Shown here: positions 49,209 to 57,218 of the stretch, one piece after another
Numbering within the stretch: the first letter of the stretch is position 1
How the letters are laid out: each line of letters starts with the position of its first letter
NCBI RefSeq assembly: GCF_900182925.1
Contig: NZ_LT900024.1
Location: 992,001-1,056,000 of the forward strand
DNA length: 64,000 bases
Direction of reading: 5' to 3'
Source: Psychrobacter sp. LV10R520-6
GTDB lineage: Bacteria > Pseudomonadota > Gammaproteobacteria > Pseudomonadales > Moraxellaceae
Notes under the pieces: model-generated
What the model was told of the DNA's origin: nothing
Databases searched by the model: none
What the model saw: only the letters and a program-made list of their open reading frames with translations
Program-made: the position numbers and the translations under genes

Positions 49209-49260
49209 TTGAACACCTAATGAAGTGGCGATTAATATTGCTATCTTCCCAAAATGGGAA
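49209..49260 (+). promoter_or_regulatory. higBA promoter with palindromic operator
   Basis: TTGAAC (49209-49214), an 18-base spacer and TAATAT (49233-49238) are followed by the perfect palindrome TTCCCAAAATGGGAA (49246-49260). It covers the expected transcription start, 14 bases before the toxin ATG. HigA-type antitoxins commonly bind such palindromes to repress their own operon. Confidence 0.65.
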
Positions 49261-49274
49261 TATGATTAAGCTAT

Positions 49275-49583
49275 ATGAGAGTCATTGCGAAAAGTACTTT
49301 ATATAAATTTTGGCAACGACCCAACTGTGGGGATGCAAAAGGTCAGCTTGAAGCATGGTATGATTTTGCTATAAAAGCAAATTGGGAATCGCCCCAAGAC
49401 ATAAAAAATGCTTTTAAAAATGCCAGCATATGCGCTAATAATCGAGTGGTTTTTAATATTGCTGGTCATAAATATCGATTGGTTGTAGAAATGCAATATC
49501 AAGCGAGCATTGTTTGGGTAAAGTTTATTGGTACTCATGCAGAGTATGACAAAATCGATGTCGAGGTGGTAAATGAATATTAA
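49275..49583 (+). CDS. higB: HigB-family type II toxin
   Basis: A 102-residue RelE-superfamily protein of the HigB group, expected to cleave mRNA on the ribosome. Family segments are DAKGQLEAWYDFA, NNRVVFNIAGHKYRLVV and VKFIGTHAEYDKID. The toxin gene comes first and overlaps the antitoxin by 11 bases, the typical higBA order. The ribosome site is weak. Confidence 0.9.
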   Translation: MRVIAKSTLYKFWQRPNCGDAKGQLEAWYDFAIKANWESPQDIKNAFKNASICANNRVVFNIAGHKYRLVVEMQYQASIVWVKFIGTHAEYDKIDVEVVNEY

Positions 49584-49923
49584 GCCAATCCGAAATGATC
49601 AAGATTTGAAGCAAGCGTTCAAACAATTAGAGTCGGTGTTTCAAGCATCTAAAGGCAGCATTGAGGCTGATACTCGTGATGTATTGGTTACCTTGATTGA
49701 ATCTTATGAAAACCGATATTATCCAATTGAACATGCAGAAGCCGTTGAGGCCATTAAATTTCAGATGGAAAATTTGAATCTAAACCGGCAAGATTTAGAA
49801 CAATATCTAGGAGCGCCGAGTAAAGTATCTGAGGTTTTGAATCGCAAGCGCCCATTAAGCTTATCAATGATAAAAAAATTGCATAGAGAGCTTAATATCC
49901 CGTATGAAAGCTTAATTCACTAA
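49573..49923 (+). CDS. higA: HigA-family antitoxin
   Basis: A 116-residue protein. It has an N-terminal helical part and a C-terminal helix-turn-helix (about residues 70-110: LNRQDLEQYLGAPSKVSEVLNRK). It should neutralise HigB and bind the palindrome upstream. A terminator follows, so the pair is a self-contained unit. Confidence 0.9.
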   Translation: MNIKPIRNDQDLKQAFKQLESVFQASKGSIEADTRDVLVTLIESYENRYYPIEHAEAVEAIKFQMENLNLNRQDLEQYLGAPSKVSEVLNRKRPLSLSMIKKLHRELNIPYESLIH

Positions 49924-49954
49924 ATTAATGTACTGCTATCACTAAGACTATATT

Positions 49955-49980
49955 TAAGCAGTTTTTAAAACTGCTTTTTT
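49955..49980 (+). terminator. Terminator after higBA
   Basis: AAGCAGTTTT pairs with AAAACTGCTT around a single T, followed by a T tract; the tight loop may open to a few bases in practice. Confidence 0.82.
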
Positions 49981-50027
49981 ATTTTATAGTTAACTTTTAA
50001 AAACTATCCAACAATTTTGAGAGCGTT

Positions 50028-51563
50028 ATGTCAAAGCAAAACAACGAAGAAAAAGCCCCAACTTTAGAAGACGCAAACGAACTTATTGCTCAGCTGCAAA
50101 CCAAATTAGATGATATTAGTGCTTCTGGTAAGCAGCCTTACCCCAATCAGTTCAAACGTACCGATTACGCTCAAGACTTGCAAACGGCCTTTGAGAGTAT
50201 TCCAAAGCAAGAAATTGAAGATAACGCTGCTAAGGGTGAAAAAACTCAGGTTAATATTGCTGGTCGTGTCATGCTCAATCGTGGGTCATTTATTGTTATT
50301 CAAGATATGAGCGGTCGTATTCAGCTATACGTCGCACGCAAAGAGCTGGATCCAGAGATGCTTGCTAGCATTAAGTCCCTAGACTTAGGCGATATCGTTG
50401 GCGTATCTGGCTATATTGGTCGCTCAGGAAAAGGCGATTTATATGTGCATATCGAAGAATTGCATTTACTGACTAAATCATTACGTCCAATGCCAAACAA
50501 GTTTCATGGCTTAGCGGATGTTGAAGCCCGTTATCGTAATCGCCACCTAGATTTGATGACTAACGAATCGACTCGCGATACCTTTATTATTCGTAGCCAA
50601 GTGGTGAGTGGTATTCGTCAATTTATGTTGAATGAGCGCTTTATGGAAGTTGAAACGCCCATGATGCATACCATTCCTGGTGGTGCGGTAGCGCGTCCGT
50701 TTGTCACCCATCATAATGCCCTAGATATGCCGCTATATTTACGTATTGCACCTGAGCTTTATTTGAAACGACTAGTGATTGGCGGTTTTGAACGGGTATT
50801 TGAGATTAACCGCAGCTTTCGTAACGAAGGAGTCTCAACCCGCCATAACCCTGAATTCACTATGATTGAGTTTTATCAAGCGTATGCGGATTACCATGAT
50901 TTGATGGATTTAACCGAGCGCTTGTTTAACCAGCTAGCGACTGATATTTTGGGCAGTACTGAGCTGACTTATCAAGACGAGACCATCAGTCTAAAAGCAC
51001 CATTCGCACGCATATCAATGTCTGATGCTATCGCGCAATATGCTGAAGGTTTTGATATGGCGCATATTGATGACCGCGATTACTTAGCCGACTATGTATC
51101 GAATACGCTTAAGCAGCAAGTGAAAGACGTCTTTGGGGCTGGTAAATTAAAAACGATTGTTTTTGAAGAAACGGCTGAGCATCAATTGCGTCAGCCCACC
51201 TTTATTACGGAATACCCAGCTGAGACCTCACCGCTGGCTCGCCGTAATGATGACAACCCTGAGATTACCGATCGCTTTGAGCTATTCATCGGTGGTCGCG
51301 AATTGGCTAATGGCTTTAGTGAGTTAAATGATCCTGCTGATCAGGCGGAGCGTTTCCGCGGCCAAGTTGCCGAAAAAGACGCGGGCGATGATGAAGCCAT
51401 GCACTTCGATGAAGACTATATCGAAGCCTTATCTTATGGCTTGCCACCAACGGCAGGCGAGGGTATCGGTATTGATCGCTTAGTGATGTTATTTACGGAT
51501 TCGGCCAGTATTCGCGATGTGATTCTATTCCCGCACATGCGCCGTAAGCCTGCTAAAGATTAA
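50028..51563 (+). CDS. lysS: Lysyl-tRNA synthetase, class II
   Basis: It charges tRNA-Lys. The anticodon-binding OB fold covers about residues 70-170 ([22 protein letters not shown] is its core). The catalytic domain has motif 2 [18 protein letters not shown] and motif 3 [14 protein letters not shown]. At 511 residues it has the usual length. GAGAG precedes the ATG. Confidence 0.97.
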   Translation: MSKQNNEEKAPTLEDANELIAQLQTKLDDISASGKQPYPNQFKRTDYAQDLQTAFESIPKQEIEDNAAKGEKTQVNIAGRVMLNRGSFIVIQDMSGRIQLYVARKELDPEMLASIKSLDLGDIVGVSGYIGRSGKGDLYVHIEELHLLTKSLRPMPNKFHGLADVEARYRNRHLDLMTNESTRDTFIIRSQVVSGIRQFMLNERFMEVETPMMHTIPGGAVARPFVTHHNALDMPLYLRIAPELYLKRLVIGGFERVFEINRSFRNEGVSTRHNPEFTMIEFYQAYADYHDLMDLTERLFNQLATDILGSTELTYQDETISLKAPFARISMSDAIAQYAEGFDMAHIDDRDYLADYVSNTLKQQVKDVFGAGKLKTIVFEETAEHQLRQPTFITEYPAETSPLARRNDDNPEITDRFELFIGGRELANGFSELNDPADQAERFRGQVAEKDAGDDEAMHFDEDYIEALSYGLPPTAGEGIGIDRLVMLFTDSASIRDVILFPHMRRKPAKD

Positions 51564-51657
51564 GGATAGTTAAGCAAATACAAACCTGTTTCAGAGTTAG
51601 ACTTGCTTAGTGTACGACATGTAAAATCTTAGTCGGTCTTTCTTGTACTAGGTTTAT

Positions 51658-51679
51658 ATTTAGTGCACTACGGCACTAA
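51658..51679. repeat. Short inverted repeat after lysS
   Basis: TTTAGTGC and GCACTAAA form an 8-bp stem with a six-base loop, about 95 bases after the lysS stop. There is no T tract, so it is not a standard terminator. Confidence 0.5.
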
Positions 51680-51716
51680 ATTGCACACACTTGATGACCC
51701 TTTGTTAAACCTGCTC

Positions 51717-51744
51717 AAAGCCAGACGTATGCGCTGGCTTTTTG
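51717..51744 (+). terminator. Terminator between lysS and dnaX
   Basis: AAAGCCAG pairs with CTGGCTTT, followed by T residues. Its T tract runs directly into the dnaX -10 box. Confidence 0.8.
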
Positions 51745-51745
51745 C

Positions 51746-51751
51746 TATAAT
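51746..51751 (+). promoter_or_regulatory. Probable -10 box of dnaX
   Basis: A perfect TATAAT preceded by TGC lies 62 bases before the dnaX ATG. The leader after it holds three imperfect repeats of ATAAGCACTCTAAA (about 51751-51791). Confidence 0.5.
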
Positions 51752-51813
51752 AAGCACTCTAAAATAAGTACTCCTAAATAAGCAATCTAAGCTACTTGGC
51801 AAAATGGATAGAT

Positions 51814-53805
51814 ATGACGCAGCAATATCAAGTCTTAGCCCGTAAATATCGCCCCAAAAACTTCCATGAGTTAATTGGGCAGACACATGTCTCACAAGCG
51901 TTGATTAATGCGATTGATTATAATCGTCTGCATCATGCTTATCTGTTTACTGGCACGCGCGGTGTGGGTAAGACGACTATTGCACGTATTTTATCCAAGT
52001 GTCTGAACTGTGATATGGGCGTTACCAGCACCCCGTGCGGCGTATGTGATAATTGCGTGGCGATTGATCAAGGTCGCTTTATCGATTTGATTGAAATTGA
52101 TGCCGCTTCTCGTACCAAGGTTGAGGACACGCGTGAGTTGCTCGATAATGTTCCTTATGCGCCAAGCCAAGGACGCTATAAGGTTTACCTCATTGATGAA
52201 GTGCATATGCTGTCGACGCACAGCTTTAATGCGCTTTTAAAAACGCTAGAAGAACCGCCTGAGCATGTCAAGTTCTTGCTGGCAACTACCGATCCGCAAA
52301 AACTACCGATTACTATTATTTCGCGCTGCTTGCAGTTTGTGCTGCGTCCTCTGCCGCAAACTCTGCTCAGTGAACATTTGGCAAACGTCTTAACCCAAGA
52401 ACAAGTCGCCTACACTCAGCCAGCATTATGGCAGCTGGCAAGTGCGGCTAAAGGTTCAGTACGTGATGCTTTGTCATTGACCGATCAGGCCATTGCCTTT
52501 GGTCAAGGCGCTCTTGATGATGTGACGGTTAATGCGATGCTTGGTTTGATTGATGCGGCCGACTTGGTGCGCTTAATCACTGATATCTATAACCATGACA
52601 AATCTGCAGTTGCGGCTCATATCGAACAGATGCGCGCGCAAATGGTTGATGCTTCCAGTATGTTTGATGGACTCGCTGAGCTACTGCATCAATTGGCACT
52701 AACCCAGCTGCTGCCTAAAGTTGCCCTTAATGTAAATGAGGCACAAGCGCAAACTATAAACACGCTCGCGCAGCATATCAGTCCTGATGTCTTACAGTTG
52801 TATTATGAGATTGTCGTAAAAGCGCGCGAAGGTATCAAGCTTGCCAGTACGCCGATGCAAGCGCTTGAGATGTGTATTTTGCGCCTATTAGCGTTTCGTC
52901 CGTTGCCTGTTGATGAGATGTTAGTAACCACTGCTACTGAGGTTTCAGATTCTGCAACTTCTACCGGGCATGTCGCAACGTCAGCGCCTGAGTCCCAACC
53001 TTACAATGTTGATTATGAGGTTGCTAATAACGCTGATCATGAGATTGCTCATGAGATTGTTAAGCAAGAGGAAAATAACGCTACGCCAATAGATGATGTA
53101 ACAGCGGTAAGTGAAGCAGAATCTAGTTTATTGACAAGCACTACAGACAATAATGAACATTTAGATATCAGTGATGATATTAGTAACGATATTACGGTTG
53201 ATGAGGAGTCTAATGACATTTATCGAACTCATGAGCCAACCGCTGATAATAATACCGTAGAGTCAGAACCCATTGCGGAACCCATTGCGGAACCCATTGC
53301 GGAACCCATTGCGGAACCCATTGCGGAACCCAGCGGAAATGATTCTCAGTTAATACAACAGACTGACGACCCACGTATCTTGTTGCGTTGTTCCCCACAA
53401 CAAATGACCGGCGAATGGACACCGGGAAAGTGGGATTATTGGCTCCAAACAGCTCGTGAAGACGACATGCTAGCGCAAGATGAGCTGGCCTTAGCGCGCC
53501 AAGGTATGATGACGGGCGTATGTAATGGCAAAGCAGTATTTATCACTAGTGTGGATAGTAAGCACTTGCAAGCGACTTTTCAACAGCTCGCGGAAAAATT
53601 GCAACAGCAATTCACACAAGCAGAGATTAGTTTGCAAATTGATAGCAGTGTCATGACAGCCGATGACAAAACCCCTGAGCGTCGTCAACGTCAGCGATTG
53701 GTACAAGCGACAGCGGTAGCAGAATCAAGGTTATTTAACTCACCCGTGATGCAATACCTGACTGATCGCCGCGAAGGAAAAATGGGCAAGGTTCAGTTAT
53801 ATTAA
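51814..53805 (+). CDS. dnaX: DNA polymerase III subunits gamma/tau
   Basis: The clamp-loader ATPase. Walker A is GTRGVGKTTIARI, the zinc module CLNCDMGVTSTPCGVCDNC, Walker B LIDEVHML and the SRC motif TIISRCLQF. The frame opens at a TTG (51796), but the ATG at 51814 (MTQQYQVLARKYRPK) is the family start. The protein has 663 residues. An acidic linker (about residues 375-505) holds five EPIA repeats, then the tau C-terminal domain (QQMTGEWTPGKWDYWLQ). No A-AAA-AAG slippery site was noticed, so a frameshifted gamma form is not evident. Confidence 0.95.
   Translation: MTQQYQVLARKYRPKNFHELIGQTHVSQALINAIDYNRLHHAYLFTGTRGVGKTTIARILSKCLNCDMGVTSTPCGVCDNCVAIDQGRFIDLIEIDAASRTKVEDTRELLDNVPYAPSQGRYKVYLIDEVHMLSTHSFNALLKTLEEPPEHVKFLLATTDPQKLPITIISRCLQFVLRPLPQTLLSEHLANVLTQEQVAYTQPALWQLASAAKGSVRDALSLTDQAIAFGQGALDDVTVNAMLGLIDAADLVRLITDIYNHDKSAVAAHIEQMRAQMVDASSMFDGLAELLHQLALTQLLPKVALNVNEAQAQTINTLAQHISPDVLQLYYEIVVKAREGIKLASTPMQALEMCILRLLAFRPLPVDEMLVTTATEVSDSATSTGHVATSAPESQPYNVDYEVANNADHEIAHEIVKQEENNATPIDDVTAVSEAESSLLTSTTDNNEHLDISDDISNDITVDEESNDIYRTHEPTADNNTVESEPIAEPIAEPIAEPIAEPIAEPSGNDSQLIQQTDDPRILLRCSPQQMTGEWTPGKWDYWLQTAREDDMLAQDELALARQGMMTGVCNGKAVFITSVDSKHLQATFQQLAEKLQQQFTQAEISLQIDSSVMTADDKTPERRQRQRLVQATAVAESRLFNSPVMQYLTDRREGKMGKVQLY
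53266..53325 (+). repeat. Five perfect 12-base tandem repeats in dnaX
   Basis: The unit GAACCCATTGCG occurs five times without any mismatch, coding for (EPIA)5 in the tau linker at about residues 485-504. Perfect identity suggests recent expansion. Length changes stay in frame. Confidence 0.95.
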
Positions 53806-53960
53806 ACAGTCAATAAGGCTTTCAATAATCCTCCTTTTTAAATTTAATCATAAATAAATGTTGATTTTTGCTATCGGAATAGTCTATAAAATATCTATAA
53901 CCTTGATATAATTGATTTTATTTTATGTTAAGCACGGTAGTTATGACGTGAGAGATGTAT

Positions 53961-54024
53961 TTAAAAACTGTAAAATTAACCAAAATCAGCTATAATGGTT
54001 AAGTTATATTAAAAACTGTAAAAT
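53961..54024. promoter_or_regulatory. Direct repeats around the lysR promoter
   Basis: The 16-base sequence TTAAAAACTGTAAAAT occurs at 53961-53976 and again at 54009-54024, 48 bases apart. A perfect TATAAT (53991-53996) lies between. The second copy ends 15 bases before the lysR ATG. The arrangement suggests an autoregulatory operator. Confidence 0.6.
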
Positions 54025-54039
54025 AGCTTAGGTGAAAGT

Positions 54040-54939
54040 ATGATAGATAATTTACGCGGTATGGCCGTGTTCGCCAGTGTGGTCGGACACGGCTCTTTCA
54101 GTGGTTCAGCTCGCGAGCTTGGTATCACAACCAGCGCGGTCAGCCAACAAATTCGGGCACTAGAAAATGAGCTGGGTGTGGTATTACTACATCGCTCGAC
54201 TCGTAAGCTGAGCCTAACGGAAGCGGGTGCGAGCTTTTATGACGCTGCAAAAGACGTGGTCAGCGCTGCTGAGCAAGGCAGAATTAAAGTTAATCAGCTG
54301 CGTGATGAATTAGCAGGTAGTTTACGAATCGCTACCACGCCTGAGCTCGGGGTTAATCATATTTTACCGGCTTTATCCACTTGGATGGCGGCACATGACG
54401 ATCTGAGTATCACTTATTTGGCAGACAATCATTATATCGATATGATTGATGAGCGTATCGATATTGCCGTTCGTATGAGCCCAAATATCAATGACTCAAC
54501 CTTAAGCAGTCATCCACTGACTGATGTGCGTCAAATGCTGGTCGCCTCACCACAGTATTTACGTCAACACAAAAAGATCGAAACCCCCAAAGATTTAGCC
54601 GACCATCATCTAATTTGTATCGATATCATGAAAGACTCTAATCATGTTGATTTGACTCAGACAGAAACGAGTAAAAAAACACGAGCAAAAATGACCTCGC
54701 GTATCCATACCAATAACGTCTTTATGGCGACCACTTTGGCTAAAGAAGGCCATGGTCTGGTTAGAATGATGGAGATGGATGTTAAAAAAGAGCTAGAGAG
54801 TGGCGAATTGGTCGAAGTATTGACTGGCTTTCAGCTACCAAGCTTTGTGCTATATGCCGTCACCTTAAACCGTGAGCAACAACCGGCAAAAATTACTCGT
54901 TGCCTAGAAGTATTGAAAAAATACTTTCATGCTAGCTAG
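54040..54939 (+). CDS. LysR-family transcriptional regulator
   Basis: A 299-residue regulator of the LysR family (CrgA-like subgroup). The N-terminal helix-turn-helix is SFSGSARELGITTSAVSQQIRALENEL. The effector domain begins near GSLRIATTPELG. AGGTG precedes the ATG. No divergent partner is adjacent (dnaX converges from the left), so its target is not apparent. The 16-base direct repeats before it may be its own sites. Confidence 0.9.
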   Translation: MIDNLRGMAVFASVVGHGSFSGSARELGITTSAVSQQIRALENELGVVLLHRSTRKLSLTEAGASFYDAAKDVVSAAEQGRIKVNQLRDELAGSLRIATTPELGVNHILPALSTWMAAHDDLSITYLADNHYIDMIDERIDIAVRMSPNINDSTLSSHPLTDVRQMLVASPQYLRQHKKIETPKDLADHHLICIDIMKDSNHVDLTQTETSKKTRAKMTSRIHTNNVFMATTLAKEGHGLVRMMEMDVKKELESGELVEVLTGFQLPSFVLYAVTLNREQQPAKITRCLEVLKKYFHAS

Positions 54940-55005
54940 AGCTCATACCTTTTAATATTTTAGCGCAGAAGTCCCCTACCTCTAAGGTAGTGGGCTGAAT
55001 GCGTC

Positions 55006-55034
55006 TTGACAAAATCTCGCTTAGTTGCTAAATT
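55006..55034 (+). promoter_or_regulatory. Promoter-like motif in the mini-element left end
   Basis: A perfect TTGACA, a 17-base spacer and TAAATT follow immediately after the conserved left-end block ending GCGTC. Transcription would start near 55041 and run through the right-end hairpins. Confidence 0.65.
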
Positions 55035-55040
55035 CTACTT

Positions 55041-55244
55041 AAGGAACAGCATTTCAGACCTTTAGAGCAATCTAATAACATCATCGTTAGTCTGTCACCG
55101 AATTGCTTGAAAACAGCAATAATGTGAACCCTCGGTGCGAGGGGGATAGCTCGGTAAACTTGCCTAACCGCTATTGCAGAACATCGCAAATAAGTATGGG
55201 TATTACCCAAGAAACCCCTACCTCTTAGGTAGTGGGTAGTTCAT
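55041..55244 (+). ncRNA. Candidate stand-alone omega-RNA
   Basis: The transcript predicted from the motif at 55006 would contain the hairpins CCCTCG-GTG-CGAGGG (55128-55142), GGTAA-AC-TTGCC, GGGTATTACCC and the terminal CTACCTCTTAGGTAG. These are in the same order and spacing as after tnpB. The guide would begin near 55245. Start and function are inferred. Confidence 0.55.
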
Positions 55245-55305
55245 TTCAGTGGTTGTATGAAGAATTACATCAATAGTGAAGAGTAAAAAATAAATATAGA
55301 ACATC

Positions 55306-55345
55306 AAAAAAGCCCCTCAATAATTTTATTGTGGGGCTTTTTTTT
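55306..55345. terminator. Terminator upstream of the argD stop
   Basis: AAAAAAGCCCC then TCAATAA pairs with TTATTG and GGGGCTTTTTT. It is symmetric, so it can end argD (-) and any plus-strand transcript leaving the mini-element. Confidence 0.9.
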
Positions 55346-55395
55346 GACTAAATTGTCATGAATACTGTCAAAGCCGTTGTTTTGAAAACTTCTAT

Positions 55396-56577
55396 TTAGA
55401 ATAGGGGTTTTAACAATTCTAGCAAACGCTCAACCACTTGTTCGCTTTCATCACGGCTCATATTGAGTGGTGGTAGCAAACGAATGACATGCCCGCCGGT
55501 GACGTTGATAATCAGTTTTTGCTCATCACGGGCGCGGTCAACCAGCTGGCTACAATCCATGGTCTCAGGTAGCACAATACCGATCATCATCCCAGCCCCG
55601 CGACTGCTGACGCCATATTGGCCTAGCGCATCAGTCATGCTGTCACGGATAAACTGTCCCTCAGTGACGGCATTTTCCATGATGTTACTATTGGCTAATA
55701 CGTCATAGACACTATGAACTACTCGGCTTGCCAGCGGCGTACCACCATAAGTAGAGCCATGACTACCGGCACCAAACAAGCCATTGGCTCGTCCGCGTAC
55801 CATACAAGCACCGACTGGGAAACCGTTACCAAGCCCCTTTGCTGTGGTCAATACATCAGGACGAGCATTGCTATGTTGATACGCAAAGTATTTTCCCGTA
55901 CGTCCGTTACCCGTCTGTACTTCATCCAGCATGAACAGCCAGTTATGAGCATCACATTCAGCTTGTAGTTGTTCTAAGTAAGCAAATCCATTGGCAGCGG
56001 TATTGAGACCGCCTTCACCTTGAATAGGCTCTACAAATATCGCGCAGATGTCATCGTGTTCTTTCGCTACTTTTTGAATCGCTTCAATATCATCAAAAGG
56101 CACACGGATAAAGTCGTCCTCTAAGGTAAAAAAGCCTTCACGCGCCTTAGGGTTGGCAGTCGCTGATAATGATAATAAGGTACGACCATGGAATGACTGT
56201 TCCATCACAATGACTTTAGGACGTTTAAAACCTTGCTGATGGGCATATAATCGCGCCATTTTTAAGGCTGCTTCATTCGCTTCAGCGCCACTATTAGCAA
56301 AAAATACACTGTCCATTTCTGCCGCACTACATAAGGCTTCGCCGGCACGCTCTTGCCAATCGATACCAAATAAATTACTGGTATGTACCAAGGTCGCTGC
56401 CTGTTGCTGAATAGCTTGCGTTACTTGCGGATGGCAATGACCCAAACCGCAAACTGCAATACCGGTCAGCGCATCTAAATACGGCGTGTCATCCTGCGTA
56501 TAGAGCCAACTGCCCGCACCGCGGGTAAAGCTAATCGGTTGACGATTATAAGTAGGCATCAGATAAGTAGCTGACAT
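55396..56577 (-). CDS. argD: Acetylornithine aminotransferase
   Basis: A class III PLP aminotransferase making acetylornithine (and probably succinyl-diaminopimelate). The PLP lysine is in TTAKGLGNGFPVGA. Other motifs are ANSGAEANEAALKMAR, FHGRTLLSLSAT, VEPIQGEGG and LDEVQTGNGRTG. At 393 residues it has the usual length. AAGGA precedes the ATG. Confidence 0.93.
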   Translation of the reverse strand: MSATYLMPTYNRQPISFTRGAGSWLYTQDDTPYLDALTGIAVCGLGHCHPQVTQAIQQQAATLVHTSNLFGIDWQERAGEALCSAAEMDSVFFANSGAEANEAALKMARLYAHQQGFKRPKVIVMEQSFHGRTLLSLSATANPKAREGFFTLEDDFIRVPFDDIEAIQKVAKEHDDICAIFVEPIQGEGGLNTAANGFAYLEQLQAECDAHNWLFMLDEVQTGNGRTGKYFAYQHSNARPDVLTTAKGLGNGFPVGACMVRGRANGLFGAGSHGSTYGGTPLASRVVHSVYDVLANSNIMENAVTEGQFIRDSMTDALGQYGVSSRGAGMMIGIVLPETMDCSQLVDRARDEQKLIINVTGGHVIRLLPPLNMSRDESEQVVERLLELLKPLF

Positions 56578-56658
56578 AGTGACATCCTTAAGATAGTAAA
56601 ATGGAGTAAGTCATACAATAATGATAGCTATAACAGCGAACTGCTATTTTAGTAGCGG

Positions 56659-56850
56659 TTATAGCTCATCAGAAAATGGCGTAGAATCGGCAGGTAGGGT
56701 ATAGTCTTCGTTTGCCCAAGCGCCTAGGTCTATAAGCTTACAGCGCTCACTACAAAACGGCTTAGATTTATTATCTTGCCAAGCTGTTTTCGTACCGCAG
56801 CGTGGGCAAGGATAAGTTTTGGGTAGGGGATTGGGGGTTGGTTGGGTCAT
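56659..56850 (-). CDS. yacG: DNA gyrase inhibitor YacG
   Basis: A 63-residue zinc protein: [10 protein letters not shown] then [19 protein letters not shown], with the four zinc cysteines in CxxC and CxxxC pairs. YacG binds GyrB and blocks DNA binding. The coaE gene that often precedes it is absent here. Confidence 0.92.
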   Translation of the reverse strand: MTQPTPNPLPKTYPCPRCGTKTAWQDNKSKPFCSERCKLIDLGAWANEDYTLPADSTPFSDEL

Positions 56851-57172
56851 AAGAAAATGAGAGTATCCTCGGATTCATCAGTGAATAAAAATGGTTATAA
56901 TAGCACGCGATTATTAAAAGACAAATATAGACAAAACACAAATATAAGGGCGCGCCTATATCTTTAATTAGTAACTTTAGCAAGGATGGCGCAGATAAGG
57001 GAAGTACCTCTTAGGTTTTTCTATTGTACTTGCAAGCGGATGGGAAAGTTTTTAGCGATTACCATCGAATGGCAGTTGATACTCAACATAAGCATTTTAA
57101 AAATAAGTAGCTAGCATGTCACCTTTCAGAGACTTAGAAGCCATAATAGCCTAAGCAAACAAAAATAAATTA
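56851..57172. other. Intergenic region upstream of yacG
   Basis: About 320 AT-rich bases between yacG and the UbiB-family gene, both on the minus strand. No gene or RNA was recognised. The yacG promoter should be here. Confidence 0.4.
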
Positions 57173-57197
57173 AAAAAACCGCCACTAAAGGCGGTCC
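57173..57197 (-). terminator. Terminator after the UbiB-family gene
   Basis: ACCGCC and TTT pair with GGCGGT around AGT on the minus strand, followed by seven T. Confidence 0.85.
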
Positions 57198-57218
57198 AAA
57201 AATCTACCTACTATTATA

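Larger units (their letters stand above)
54963..55244 (+). mobile_element. TnpB-less IS605-type mini-element
   Basis: The 282-bp sequence has the same left end (GCGCAGAAGTCCCCTACC, hairpin CTACCTCTAAGGTAG) and right end (hairpin CTACCTCTTAGGTAG, ending GTAGTTCAT) as the tnpB element at 21798-23179. It has no coding sequence. The last 115 bases are nearly the same as the predicted omega-RNA region of that element, while the inner 55040-55120 part is not recognisably similar to tnpB. It is a MITE-like, non-autonomous derivative inserted 23 bases after the lysR stop. Confidence 0.88.

Noticed and set aside
53266..53325. Possible CRISPR array
   Set aside because: The units are 12 bases and contiguous without spacers, and lie in frame within dnaX.
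53210..53422. Minus-strand frame with WVPQ repeats
   Set aside because: It is the complement of the EPIA repeats of dnaX.
51814..53805. Programmed frameshift making a gamma subunit
   Set aside because: No A-AAA-AAG slippery heptamer with a following hairpin was noticed in dnaX.
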